DNA of 64,000 nt from assembly GCF_001969855.1 (NCBI RefSeq), contig NZ_MRBL01000001.1, positions 186,001 through 250,000 on the forward strand, read 5' to 3'. The notes under the pieces are model-generated. The model ran no database searches. It was not told the origin of the DNA and worked only from the letters and a program-made list of their open reading frames with translations. This DNA is from Bacillus haynesii. GTDB lineage: Bacteria > Bacillota > Bacilli > Bacillales > Bacillaceae. Position numbers and translations under genes: made by a program. This document shows positions 45,110 to 54,465 of this stretch, one piece after another. Each line of letters starts with the position of its first letter. The first letter of the stretch is position 1.

Positions 45110-46864
45110 TCAACTAAGAAAGCGGCCGACAGGCGCATCCAGTCGATAAAGTCTTGAATAGCGCGGGTTGTTTTCCAAAAGCTGCTGATGGCTCCCTGCC
45201 ATTGCAAGCTTTCCGTTATCTAAAAACAGAATCCGGTCGGCCGCTTCGGCTCCTGCCAAATGGTGTGTGATCCATAGAACAGTCTTCCCATCAAGCACTT
45301 GAAACATCGTTGATAGAAGCTCCTTCTCTGTTTTAGGATCAAGGCCTACGGTCGGTTCATCCAATACAACGATTGGCGCATCCTGCAGCAGAATCCGCGC
45401 CAATGCAATCCGCTGACGTTCTCCGCCTGAAAAACGGATACCCGTTTCCTGAACAGATGTATGATATCCTTCGGGAAGAGACTGTACATAATCGTGAAGC
45501 TTCACCTGGCGCGCCGCCCAATACACGTCCTCATCGCTCGCGTCAGGGTTCCCGAGCCTGATATTATTCAAAACCGTCGTATCAAACAGGTGCGGCTGCT
45601 GATTAAAAACGGAGACTACGCGTGAGATTTCTTCCTGAAGAGACTGCGCAGAAATGCCGTTCAATGTAATGTTTCCTTTAGAAGGAGCGAGCGCGCCTTG
45701 TATCAACGACAAGATGGTCGATTTACCTGCACCGCTCGGACCGAGCAAAGCCGTCTTTTCACCCTGCTTTAATATAAATGAAACACCGTCCAACACTGGA
45801 TGGCTTTGTTCATAAGAAAAAGAAACATCTTTAAAGCGAAGCGTGACATCGTCCAAACCTACGGCCTCCGCCCGTTCCTGCTGAACAGCGGCCACGTTTT
45901 CTTCCCTTTTCGACGGCTGAAGCCCGTCCATTCTTTCTAACGAATCCTGATACTCAGGGATTGACGCCGCTGCGTCTGAAAGCGGAAAGAAAGCTTCCGT
46001 CAAAGGAAACACAACAAGGACAAACGCCGCAATAAACACAGGAGCCAGAGCGCCTTCCGCACTTTGTCCGCCCGCCCATATTAACATCAAAAGAACAAGT
46101 CCTGCCGCCAGGCATTGCATGGCAAAGTCCCTCCAACGACTGAAGCGCATCCGTTTCCTTTCGATCGCCAGCCATTCCTGCTCTGCCGCTTCATACGAAT
46201 GGACGAAGTCGTTTTGCCGGCCGCTGAAAACCCAGTCACTCACGCCCATGACCGCGTCTGTCAGCTGACGGTACAAGAGGCTCCGTCCTCTTTTCAGCGC
46301 AACATTTTTTGCCCTTGTCACAAGCAGAGAAACAAGCGGAACAAGAAACACGAAAACCGCGGCATAGATCGCCATTAGTCCTGCAAAAGGCCATGAAAAA
46401 AAGCCGATAGCAGCGATGAATACGCCATATAAAAGAAGCGCTGACAGCCCGGGAAATACCGTTCTCAAATACATGTCCTGCAAATGCTCAACATCGTCGG
46501 CCAACATGCCGAGCATATCCCCCGTCCGGAAGCGTTCACGCCATTTTAAAGCTTGAGGTTCGAGCATCCTGTAAAGCCTGACGCGCATATCGGATAAAAT
46601 TTTCAAGATGATATGGTGTCCGGTCAACCGCTCAACATAACGCGACACCGAGCGCAGAATCCCGAAGGTGCGTACCGCTACGATCGGGACATAGATCATC
46701 AAAACATTTTCCGGACGCGTAGCCGCTTTGGATATTAAATAACCGGAGGTAAACATGAGAGCAGCCGCCGAGCATGCCGTCAACCCGCCAAGCAGCACGA
46801 CAATGATCAAAAGCCTTATATTTTTCTTGATATAGGGCAGAATCCACCCGTCTTCATTGTTCAT
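45110..46864 (-). CDS. cydD: CydD, ABC exporter half for cytochrome bd assembly
   Basis: A 584-residue half-transporter: six membrane segments (about 15-300), then an ATPase with Walker A GPSGAGKST, signature FSGGERQRIAL, and Walker B PIVVLDEPTVGLDP. With CydC it forms the heterodimer needed to make active cytochrome bd; in enteric bacteria the pair affects thiol or haem export to the outside. It starts with an ATGA overlap with cydC. Last gene of cydABCD. Confidence 0.93.
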   Translation of the reverse strand: MNNEDGWILPYIKKNIRLLIIVVLLGGLTACSAAALMFTSGYLISKAATRPENVLMIYVPIVAVRTFGILRSVSRYVERLTGHHIILKILSDMRVRLYRMLEPQALKWRERFRTGDMLGMLADDVEHLQDMYLRTVFPGLSALLLYGVFIAAIGFFSWPFAGLMAIYAAVFVFLVPLVSLLVTRAKNVALKRGRSLLYRQLTDAVMGVSDWVFSGRQNDFVHSYEAAEQEWLAIERKRMRFSRWRDFAMQCLAAGLVLLMLIWAGGQSAEGALAPVFIAAFVLVVFPLTEAFFPLSDAAASIPEYQDSLERMDGLQPSKREENVAAVQQERAEAVGLDDVTLRFKDVSFSYEQSHPVLDGVSFILKQGEKTALLGPSGAGKSTILSLIQGALAPSKGNITLNGISAQSLQEEISRVVSVFNQQPHLFDTTVLNNIRLGNPDASDEDVYWAARQVKLHDYVQSLPEGYHTSVQETGIRFSGGERQRIALARILLQDAPIVVLDEPTVGLDPKTEKELLSTMFQVLDGKTVLWITHHLAGAEAADRILFLDNGKLAMAGSHQQLLENNPRYSRLYRLDAPVGRFLS

Positions 46865-48585
46865 GATGCACCTCCAAACGACTGCGCCTGCACGAGCTCG
46901 TAATAAACGCCCTGCTTTTCAATCAGTTCTTGATGTGTACCGGTTTCAGCCACCTGCCCATCTTTCAGAACGATAATTTCATCCATATCAAGCATCCAGT
47001 GAAGGCGATGGGTTGCCAAAAAAACCAGCTTGTCTTCAAACAGTTTCAGCATCGTTTTTTTCAACTCGTATTCTGTCTCGATATCCAAGTGAGCGGTCGG
47101 CTCATCTAAAAGGAGAATCGGACGGTTGCCCAGAAAAGCCCGGGCAACGGCAGTACGCTGCGCCTGTCCACCGCTTAATGCCCTCCCGCCTTCACCGATC
47201 CGCTCTTTCAAGCCGCACGGAAGCTGATCAATCAGCTCCGACAGCCCGGCGGCTCTTGCTGCCTGTGCAACGTCTTCGTCAGAAGCGCCGGGATGATAAA
47301 AACGGATATTGGCTTCGAGCGTATCAGGAAAGATATAGGGATGCTGGGGAATATACAGGAGCTGATTTTGCCAGCTGTCCGTCTGCAAATGCGTCCTCTC
47401 TTTTCCCCCGACTTTGATAACGCCGCTTTTCGTTTCCAGGAAACCGCCGAGCACATCGATAAGCGTAGATTTTCCGGCACCGCTTTCCCCGATGATGCCG
47501 ATTTTTTTCTTTCCTTTAAACGATAGGGAAATGCCGGATAAAGAGCAGTTTTTCTCATCTTCATGCCGCACATCTACATACTTGAACTCGATTTGATCAT
47601 CGTCAGACCATCGCTCAAGATCCAAAGCCTCCTCATCCTTGAAACCGGGCGAATCCAATATCGCCTTGATCGCCTTACCGGCTTCCCGGCCGTTCAATGT
47701 AGCATGATAGTCATTCCCGACTTCCCGGACAGGGAGAAAAAATTCAGGCGCAAGAATCAGAATGGCAAGAGCCGGCTCCAGCATGATGGTGCCGTCAACA
47801 AGACCGAGACCGAGAAAAACGGCAACAGTTGCCACGGACAGCATGGTGAAAAAATCAAGTGCAAACGATGACAGAAAGGCGATCTTAAGCGTGCTCATCG
47901 TCGCCTTCCTGTACCGTTCACTCACATGAAAAATATTCTTAGTATGTGAACGGCTGATACCCAGCACTTTCAATGTTTCCAGGCCGCGCAAGGAATCTGT
48001 AAAATGATTTGAAAGCATCTCATACGTCTTCCATTGGCTGTCCGCTTTTCTTTTTGCCGCATACCCGAGAAGGATCATAAAAGCGATTAAAATCGGCATT
48101 GTAATGATTAATACAGCAGCGGAAGATGTGTCTTTAAAAAAGACATAACAGACAACCGCCGGAGGTATAACGGCCATGCTGACCATTTTCGGCAAAAACA
48201 GCTCTAAATAGCGGCGGAACTGCGCAATTCCTTCCATTGCGAGTGTGACGACATGACCTGTTCCTTCTTTTCGCGCCAGCCTGGGGCCGGATCGGAAAAG
48301 CTTCTCCAAAAACTTTTTCCGCATGTCGGCCCCCGTCTCGGCGGCATAATCAAAAATCAGCCTTTGCCTGACAAGGGTCACGGCATGGCGGAATAAAAAA
48401 GCGGCGGCAAATAAGATGATCAGCGGAAAGAGCGAACCGACCCGCTCACCGTTAAAAAGGCGGGTCACCGCTTCAGCAAGCCATTCGGCCTGCATGATAA
48501 TAGCGGCGCCCTGCATGCATGTCAGTACAGTGAGTACTGCAAGAATTCGTTTCATCCCTTTATATTGCAAAAGATCTTTTCCCAT
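46861..48585 (-). CDS. cydC: CydC, ABC exporter half for cytochrome bd assembly
   Basis: A 574-residue partner of CydD with six membrane segments followed by an ATPase (Walker A GESGAGKST, signature LSGGQAQRTAV, Walker B ILLLDEPTAHLD). Start ATG 48585 overlaps the cydB stop by one base. Gene order A-B-C-D is as in B. subtilis. Confidence 0.93.
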   Translation of the reverse strand: MGKDLLQYKGMKRILAVLTVLTCMQGAAIIMQAEWLAEAVTRLFNGERVGSLFPLIILFAAAFLFRHAVTLVRQRLIFDYAAETGADMRKKFLEKLFRSGPRLARKEGTGHVVTLAMEGIAQFRRYLELFLPKMVSMAVIPPAVVCYVFFKDTSSAAVLIITMPILIAFMILLGYAAKRKADSQWKTYEMLSNHFTDSLRGLETLKVLGISRSHTKNIFHVSERYRKATMSTLKIAFLSSFALDFFTMLSVATVAVFLGLGLVDGTIMLEPALAILILAPEFFLPVREVGNDYHATLNGREAGKAIKAILDSPGFKDEEALDLERWSDDDQIEFKYVDVRHEDEKNCSLSGISLSFKGKKKIGIIGESGAGKSTLIDVLGGFLETKSGVIKVGGKERTHLQTDSWQNQLLYIPQHPYIFPDTLEANIRFYHPGASDEDVAQAARAAGLSELIDQLPCGLKERIGEGGRALSGGQAQRTAVARAFLGNRPILLLDEPTAHLDIETEYELKKTMLKLFEDKLVFLATHRLHWMLDMDEIIVLKDGQVAETGTHQELIEKQGVYYELVQAQSFGGAS

Positions 48586-49601
48586 TAATAAATCATTGGC
48601 TCCTTACTGCTGACCCGTTTTCTAAAAACATAGTAGCTCCAGATCTGATAGCCCAGCACGAACGGAAGCAGTGACAGCGCGACGATCGTCATGACCTTTA
48701 AAGAATAGTCGCCTGATGAAGCATTATAAACGGTTAAATCATATGCGCTTTTGACCGAGCTGATCATGACGCGCGGGAACAGTGCAGTGAAAATCGTCGC
48801 CACTGTAAGAGCGATCCCTGCGCCCGTCATGGCAAATGTCCAGCCGTCGCGTTTTTGTTTCATAAACACGATCGACAGCACATAGCAAACGACAATCAGA
48901 GCCGCAAGCGGTATCGTCACATGTCCCCTGCCCGTGAACAAGTCCGTTTCAAAAATGGATAAAGCAACAAAGGCAACAAGCGCCGCCAAAACGGCAAATA
49001 CGACTTTTCTGGCCAGCTGTCTTGCCCGGTCGCGCAAATCAGCTTCCGTTCTCAATGTTATAAAGATCAGTCCATGCAGCAGGCAGAGAAGCGTAACAGT
49101 GACTCCCCCTGTCACGGAATAGACGTTCACATAATCAGTAAAACCGGCGTGCAGATTCATATCGGCATCGATCGGCATGCCGCGCAAGATGCTGGTAAAC
49201 AAAACACCGAACAAAAACGGGGGCAGGATGCTGCCGAAAAATACGACCCAATCCCATGTTTTCTTCCATTTTGCGGTTTCGACTTTTCCTCTAAATTCAA
49301 ACGCGACCCCGCGGCCGATCAATGCAAGAAGAACAAAGACAAACGGAATGTAATATCCGCTGAACATCGTGGCATACCAGTTCGGAAAAGCAGCGAAAAT
49401 TGCGCCTCCCCCGGTCAGCAGCCAGACTTCATTGGCATCCCAGAAAGGACCGATCGTATTGATCATCACCCTCCGTTCAAGCTCGTTGCGCCCGAGAAAC
49501 CGGGTCGCCATTCCGACGCCGAAATCAAAGCCTTCAAGAAAGAAAAAACCGATGAACAGCACAGCGACTAATATAAACCAAAGTTCATTAAGAGATACCA
49601 T
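48585..49601 (-). CDS. cydB: Cytochrome bd ubiquinol oxidase subunit II, CydB
   Basis: A 338-residue membrane subunit of the bd-type terminal oxidase. Typical N-terminus MVSLNELWFILVAVLFIGFFFLEGFDFGVG, then GPFWDANEVWLLTGGGAIFAAFPNWYA. The frame is open to 49721, but AGGAGG fixes ATG 49601, giving the usual length and a 14-nt overlap with cydA. Confidence 0.95.
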   Translation of the reverse strand: MVSLNELWFILVAVLFIGFFFLEGFDFGVGMATRFLGRNELERRVMINTIGPFWDANEVWLLTGGGAIFAAFPNWYATMFSGYYIPFVFVLLALIGRGVAFEFRGKVETAKWKKTWDWVVFFGSILPPFLFGVLFTSILRGMPIDADMNLHAGFTDYVNVYSVTGGVTVTLLCLLHGLIFITLRTEADLRDRARQLARKVVFAVLAALVAFVALSIFETDLFTGRGHVTIPLAALIVVCYVLSIVFMKQKRDGWTFAMTGAGIALTVATIFTALFPRVMISSVKSAYDLTVYNASSGDYSLKVMTIVALSLLPFVLGYQIWSYYVFRKRVSSKEPMIY

Positions 49602-50994
49602 GGTAAACCTCCTGATCAAACGGGTCTGTCGATACGGAATCATCATGATGGTGGTCATGGTGTGCAGCCCCTTTTTTAATCTCCCGTACAAACAAGTAGA
49701 CAAGAACGAGCGCCAGTACAAGATAAATCGCTGTAAACGCGATGACAGAGAACAGCAGCATTCCCGCTGATACGTTCGGCGACACGGACTGGGCCGTTGT
49801 CAAAATACCGAACACTGTCCACGGCTGGCGTCCGATTTCAGTCATGATCCACCCCGCCGTATTTGCGATGAATGGAAAGGCGATCAAAGCTACCATTGTC
49901 CGCAAGAACCATTTGCTTGTTTCGAGTCTTTTGCGGAAGCTGAGATAAAGACCCGTCAAAGCGGCAACGATCATTAAAAGCCCTGAACCGGCCATGATTC
50001 TGAAGCTCCAGAACGTCGTTTTCACCGGTGGAATATAATTTCCTTCTCCGTATTTTTCTTCATATTGCTTTTGCAGTGTCTTCATTCCGGGCACATCACC
50101 GCTGAATTGTTTGTAAGCCAAATAGCTGAGCGCATACGGGATGCTGAGCTCGGATTTGTTTTCCTGCTTGTCCGTGTCAATGTTCGCAAGCACCGTCCAA
50201 GCTGCCGGATCACCGCTGTCATCCCAAAGGGCTTCACTGGCAGCCATTTTCATCGGCTGGCTCTTCATCAGATGCTGTGCCTGCTCATGTCCGCTGAACG
50301 CTACGCCGATGCCGGAAACAAGCGCCACAATCATCGCGATTTGAAAGGATTTTTTAAAAAAGAGCAATTCCTGTTTTTTCAGCATTTTATACGCGCTGAC
50401 ACCGGCAATGAAAAATGCCCCAGTGGCAAGCGCACCGAAAATGACGTGCGGAAATTCAACCCATAGCTGCGGGTTTTTAATAATCGCAAAGAAATCGGTC
50501 ATTTCAGCGCGGCCGTTTTTGATCGCGAATCCGACAGGCTCCTGCATAAACGAGTTGGCCGCCAAAATCCAAAACGCCGACATGATCGTTCCAAGAGAAA
50601 CAAGCCAGATGGACAGCAAATGGATCTTCTTCGGAAGCCGGTCCCAGCCGAATATCCACAAACCGATAAACGTCGATTCCATAAAGAAAGCGAGCAGCGC
50701 TTCCACCGCGAGCGGAGCGCCGAATACATCACCGACAAAGCGGGAGTACTCCGACCAGTTCATTCCGAACTGAAATTCCTGTAAAATCCCGGTGACCACA
50801 CCGACTGCAAAATTAATTAAAAATAAGTGCCCCCAAAATTTAGCCATCGTTCTGTAAATGTCTTTTTTCTTTACGACATAAAGGGTTTCCATTAAAGCAA
50901 CCATAAAGACAAGCCCGATTGACATCGGTACAAAAATAAAGTGAAAGATCGTTGTTGAAGCAAATTGAAATCTTGCCAAAATGAGTTCGTCCAC
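49588..50994 (-). CDS. cydA: Cytochrome bd ubiquinol oxidase subunit I, CydA
   Basis: A 468-residue subunit I that binds the haems and oxidises menaquinol, reducing oxygen to water at low oxygen. Haem-ligand histidine in FHFIFVPMSIG (near residue 18), the second in FPHVIFGALATGAFF (near 184), and a short quinol loop as in Bacillus. Conserved segments GVVTGILQEFQFGMNW and GRQPWTVFGILTT are present. Start is GTG 50994 behind GAGGAGG. In B. subtilis the operon is repressed by Rex and CcpA. Confidence 0.95.
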   Translation of the reverse strand: MDELILARFQFASTTIFHFIFVPMSIGLVFMVALMETLYVVKKKDIYRTMAKFWGHLFLINFAVGVVTGILQEFQFGMNWSEYSRFVGDVFGAPLAVEALLAFFMESTFIGLWIFGWDRLPKKIHLLSIWLVSLGTIMSAFWILAANSFMQEPVGFAIKNGRAEMTDFFAIIKNPQLWVEFPHVIFGALATGAFFIAGVSAYKMLKKQELLFFKKSFQIAMIVALVSGIGVAFSGHEQAQHLMKSQPMKMAASEALWDDSGDPAAWTVLANIDTDKQENKSELSIPYALSYLAYKQFSGDVPGMKTLQKQYEEKYGEGNYIPPVKTTFWSFRIMAGSGLLMIVAALTGLYLSFRKRLETSKWFLRTMVALIAFPFIANTAGWIMTEIGRQPWTVFGILTTAQSVSPNVSAGMLLFSVIAFTAIYLVLALVLVYLFVREIKKGAAHHDHHHDDSVSTDPFDQEVYHGIS

Positions 50995-51038
50995 TGTTCC
51001 AGTCTCCTCCTCTTTGTTCTAGCCGGACCAAAAGGGCA

Positions 51039-51097
51039 TCACCCTTGCTCAAAATTTCACATACATCTCATGATCATGATCACAGTCAAAAGGGTGA
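51039..51097 (-). other. Possible leader hairpin with inner palindrome upstream of cydA
   Basis: TCACCCTT (51039-51046) can pair with AAGGGTGA (51090-51097). Between them is a perfect 12-bp palindrome TGATCATGATCA (51071-51082) flanked by TGTGA. It may be a redox-regulator site or a leader structure of cydA. Confidence 0.4.
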
Positions 51098-51731
51098 CCT
51101 CAGCCCACATTGATGTTCTGTTATTATCCGGATGGTTATTTATACCTGTACTTTACCGCGAATTCCTTCTTAAATAAAGTATATTTTTCCTAATTTATGG
51201 ATGTTATTGTGACAATTATACGAAGGAATTATAGCTATTTTGTGACATGATGGTTATCAAGAACTAAATCGACATGAGAAAAATGCCCCGCATTCACGTG
51301 GAGCATTTCGTCATTCAGCGTCTGTGATTCTTTGTACAAAGCCTGTCGCATCAATAGAATACCGTTATATGCAATGAAACAAATTCGGCATTTTCCTTCA
51401 GTGCGCGCGCACCTTACAGAACGTCCTGCTATTTTGTCCAATCTGTGAAATCTTCCTTCCGCCTTCTGTGCAGTCCCTTCATTCATTTGCTGATTTATCC
51501 CCACTAAGCCTTCACGCAGCACTGCTGACTGAACTGTACGTTTGAGATTCCTCTCTGCACAGCCATCTTGCATATCGATTTGAAACCGGTCCCGCTGGTC
51601 ACATACAAAACACCGCTCCCTCTGACTTTTAACGAAGGGAATATTTATTACGTAAGAATAAACAATAAACGATACCCTGTTTATTCTATGAAAATCGAAC
51701 CATACATTTGTTCAAACAAAATACACAAAAT
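51098..51731. other. Long intergenic region between cydA and the FNT channel gene
   Basis: About 630 bases without a convincing gene. It must hold the cydA promoter; TATACT on the minus strand near 51178-51183 is a candidate -10. ATTGTGACAAT (51206-51216) and TTTTGTGACA (51238-51247) look like Rex half-sites. AAATGC / GCATTT (51280-51311) can form a weak hairpin. A 112-residue minus-strand open frame at 51235-51573 has no recognisable domain or good ribosome site. Confidence 0.45.
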
Positions 51732-51763
51732 TTGTGAAATGTTTCACAATATCCTGCTATACT
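51732..51763 (+). promoter_or_regulatory. Rex box and extended -10 promoter of the FNT channel gene
   Basis: TTGTGAAATGTTTCACAA (51732-51749) is an excellent 18-bp Rex operator. It is followed by TGC-TATACT (-10 at 51758-51763). Rex would block transcription when the NADH/NAD ratio is low. Confidence 0.85.
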
Positions 51764-51819
51764 TAGGTTGTATTTATGATAGATACTTCTTAAGTAAACA
51801 CTTGATGGTGGTGGAAAAC

Positions 51820-52608
51820 ATGGAATCAAAATCACTTGTTCTTGTCGAAGAACTTGCTTTAAAAAAGCAAAGCATCTTTATGCAAAGCCCGCTTCGCTAT
51901 CTTTTACGAGCCATGCTGGCCAGTATGTTTATCGGGTTCGGAGTCATTGTAGCGTTTAAAACGGGGAATCTCTTTTATGTTGAACATTCTCCGTTCACAT
52001 ATCCAATTGCAGCAATCACATTTGGGGGCGCCATTATTCTGATCGTCTATGGCGGAGGAGATTTATTTACGGGAAATACATTTTATTATACATTGGCTGC
52101 GCTTCGTAAAAAAATGCGCTGGCCCACTGTTATCAAGCTGTGGATGTTCAGCTATGCAGGAAATTTAATGGGCGCCGTTTTTTTCGCAGGCCTCATCTTT
52201 GCGACCGGCTTATTTAAGGATCCTTCTTCCACCGGCTTTATTCTCAGCGTGGCGGAGCATAAAATGAATACGCCGGTGACCGAATTGTTCTTTAAAGCGA
52301 TTCTGTGTAACTGGCTTGTCTGCCTTGCGTTTTTTGTTCCGATGGCGCAAAAAGGAGACGGAGCAAAAATGTTCTCTATGATGCTGTTTGTTTTTACTTT
52401 CTTTATTTCCGGTTATGAACACAGCATCGCGAACATGGCCACTTTTGCCGTCTCCCTGGTGACCGAGCATCCGGATACGATTTCGATTGCAGGTGCAATC
52501 CATAACTTAATTCCGGTAACACTCGGGAACCTGATCGGAGGCGCGTTTATGATGGGCTTCATGTACCACTATGCTAACAAGCCTGGCGGTGAAGAAATCA
52601 TCAAATAA
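51820..52608 (+). CDS. ywcJ: Formate/nitrite transporter family channel (YwcJ-like)
   Basis: A 262-residue FNT-family channel with six membrane segments for small monovalent anions such as formate or nitrite. Family marks: SMFIGFGVIVAF, a GGDLFTGNTFYYTLAA block, NLMGAVFFAGLIF, ILCNWLVCLAFFVP, and GFEHS-like SGYEHSIANMATF near residue 195. The frame is open to 51568, but GGTGG is close to ATG 51820 and the first part has no family similarity. The Rex box upstream matches the known Rex control of B. subtilis ywcJ and fits a role in low-oxygen metabolism. Confidence 0.9.
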   Translation: MESKSLVLVEELALKKQSIFMQSPLRYLLRAMLASMFIGFGVIVAFKTGNLFYVEHSPFTYPIAAITFGGAIILIVYGGGDLFTGNTFYYTLAALRKKMRWPTVIKLWMFSYAGNLMGAVFFAGLIFATGLFKDPSSTGFILSVAEHKMNTPVTELFFKAILCNWLVCLAFFVPMAQKGDGAKMFSMMLFVFTFFISGYEHSIANMATFAVSLVTEHPDTISIAGAIHNLIPVTLGNLIGGAFMMGFMYHYANKPGGEEIIK

Positions 52609-52692
52609 AAGGATCGTCCATTTTTAAAGGATTCTAAATATGCGGGTTCCCTTCATAAAATCGTGGTAACTTTAAAAATGGAGGTTCAACAG

Positions 52693-53082
52693 ATGCAAAG
52701 TTTTCATTCGCTTTGCCGGCAATTTGGACATATTTTAAATGGGGAGCCGCACATTGAACACGGTGTCTGTTCTGTCAGCATCAAACGGAATTTGCGTGTC
52801 GCGATTCAAGGAAGACCAAGCCGGGGAGTCGGCATGGAAGAAGTCATGTTCGAATCGCTCGATCAAAACGGAATCGCCTTGAATATGGCCGAAGTCGCCA
52901 TTTTGCCTGAAGAAGTTCCGCTGTTTACAAAAAAGCTTGTCGATCAGGGCATCATCATCAGCGCTCTCCACAACCATTGGATTTTTACAAAACCGAATAT
53001 TTTATATATTCATTTTCAATCTGTAGAACCGCCGTTAACATTCGCAAGAAAAACAGCTGCCGCTTTATCCGTATTGCGATAA
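52693..53082 (+). CDS. DUF1259-like protein
   Basis: A 129-residue protein with the pattern of DUF1259 (LppY/LpqO-like) proteins: LCRQFGHILNGEP at the start, FESLDQNGIALNMAEVAILPEEVPLFTKKLVDQGIIISALHNHWI, then LYIHFQSVEPP. Function of the family is unknown. Three His in the second half (HNHW, YIHF) could bind a metal. GGAGG is 8-9 nt before ATG 52693. No signal peptide here. Its last codons form one arm of the strong terminator hairpin. Confidence 0.8.
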   Translation: MQSFHSLCRQFGHILNGEPHIEHGVCSVSIKRNLRVAIQGRPSRGVGMEEVMFESLDQNGIALNMAEVAILPEEVPLFTKKLVDQGIIISALHNHWIFTKPNILYIHFQSVEPPLTFARKTAAALSVLR

Positions 53083-53099
53083 AGCGGCAGCTGTTTTCT
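53051..53099. terminator. 19-bp terminator hairpin overlapping a coding end
   Basis: AAACAGCTGCCGCTTTATC (53051-53069) pairs perfectly with 53078-53096; 8-nt loop, T-rich flanks on both strands. The left arm lies inside the DUF1259-like gene. It ends both converging transcripts. Confidence 0.92.
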
Positions 53100-54431
53100 T
53101 TATCCGTTCATTTTTCCCATTTCTGAAAGTGCGACCCTTTCGACTGCTTTGGCCACAATCTCGTGAACTTCAGGGTTCAGCGGATGAGGCACAAGATCGC
53201 CTTGTTTTGTGCAGGATGCGATCGCTTCGGCGGCCGCAACCAGCATCGGGTGGCTGATCGAATCCGCTCCGGCATTTAACACGCCCCTGAAAATACCGGG
53301 GAATCCCAGCACATTGTTGACAGACCGTCCGTCCGCAGCATAGGCTGCCCCGGCCTCGAGCGCATCCTCAGGCTCAATCTCCGGCTTCGGATTGGACAGA
53401 GCCAAAATCACCTGGCCTTCCCGAACCCATTTCTTATTGATCAATCCCTGAACACCGGTTGTCGCGACGATGATATCGCAGCTTTCCATCAATTCTTCAA
53501 TGCTTTCAGCCGCATGGCCGCCATATTTCTCTAAACGCGCCATCGCCTCAAGCGATTTATCCGTTCCGACAACACGTTTTACTCCATATGCCATAAACAT
53601 CCTGCAGATCGCGACCCCCGCCGCGCCCAGGCCGATTTGGCCGACATGGGCCTGCTTCAGATCGACCCCTGCACTCTTGGCGGCTGAAATGGCGGCCGCC
53701 AGCGTCACCACCGCAGTACCGTGCTGGTCGTCATGCATAACCGGAATATTCAGGTCGTTTTTCAGGCGCTCTTCGATTTCAAAACAATGTGGTGAGCCGA
53801 TGTCTTCTAGCAAAATGCCGCTAAATCCGGGCGCAATGTTTTTAACCGTCCTCACGATTTCGTCAGGATCATTCGTATCGAGGAGAATCGGAACCCCGCT
53901 GATGGCCGCAAGCTGGTCGAAAAGTGCAGCCTTCCCTTCCATAACAGGCATTCCCGCCACAGGCCCTATGTCTCCCAAGCCAAGGATGGCCGTGCCGTCC
54001 GTTACAATTGCAACCGAATTGCCGATTCCGGTATAGATATTCGCTTTTTGCGGCTCTTCTTTAATGAGCTCGCACACGTTCGCGACACCCGGCGTATACA
54101 CCCGCCGCAGATCAGCGAGCGAGCGAATCGGCATCTTGCTTTTCATGCGGATTTTGCCGCCTTCATGTGCAGCCAGCACGTCATCTGAAACGGTATGAAG
54201 GTGGATGCCTTCTTTTAAGTTGCGGATCACTTCAAGAATCTCGGTGAGCTGTTCTTCATGCTCAACTTGAACCGTAATGTTCCTCATCGTATAATTCGGC
54301 CCTACCTTAATCGTTTCAACCTCTCCGATATCACCGCCGGCAAGGCCGATCGCCGTTGTCACCTTTCCAAGGTTTCCGGGTGCTGAAGGGATTTCCAGCA
54401 TCAAATTCCGAATAATATTGTTGCCATTCAT
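53100..54431 (-). CDS. mleA: NAD-linked malic / malolactic enzyme MleA
   Basis: A 443-residue protein with an N-terminal ACT domain (about 1-80, RNLMLEIPSAPGNLGKVTTAIGLAGGDIGEVETI) and a malic enzyme domain. Catalytic segments: YTPGVANVCELI, VTDGTAILGLGDIGP, HDDQHGTAVVTLAAAI, and the Rossmann motif GLGAAGVA. It converts malate to pyruvate (or to lactate in the malolactic role proposed for MleA). GGAGG lies before ATG 54431. It is downstream of mleN, as in B. subtilis ansAB-mleNA. Confidence 0.92.
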   Translation of the reverse strand: MNGNNIIRNLMLEIPSAPGNLGKVTTAIGLAGGDIGEVETIKVGPNYTMRNITVQVEHEEQLTEILEVIRNLKEGIHLHTVSDDVLAAHEGGKIRMKSKMPIRSLADLRRVYTPGVANVCELIKEEPQKANIYTGIGNSVAIVTDGTAILGLGDIGPVAGMPVMEGKAALFDQLAAISGVPILLDTNDPDEIVRTVKNIAPGFSGILLEDIGSPHCFEIEERLKNDLNIPVMHDDQHGTAVVTLAAAISAAKSAGVDLKQAHVGQIGLGAAGVAICRMFMAYGVKRVVGTDKSLEAMARLEKYGGHAAESIEELMESCDIIVATTGVQGLINKKWVREGQVILALSNPKPEIEPEDALEAGAAYAADGRSVNNVLGFPGIFRGVLNAGADSISHPMLVAAAEAIASCTKQGDLVPHPLNPEVHEIVAKAVERVALSEMGKMNG

Positions 54432-54465
54432 AACAGAATACCTCCATCAATTGATTTAAAATCGG

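Noticed and set aside
51235-51573. 112-residue open frame on the minus strand between cydA and the FNT gene
   Set aside because: No recognisable domain and no good ribosome site; kept only as part of the intergenic description.
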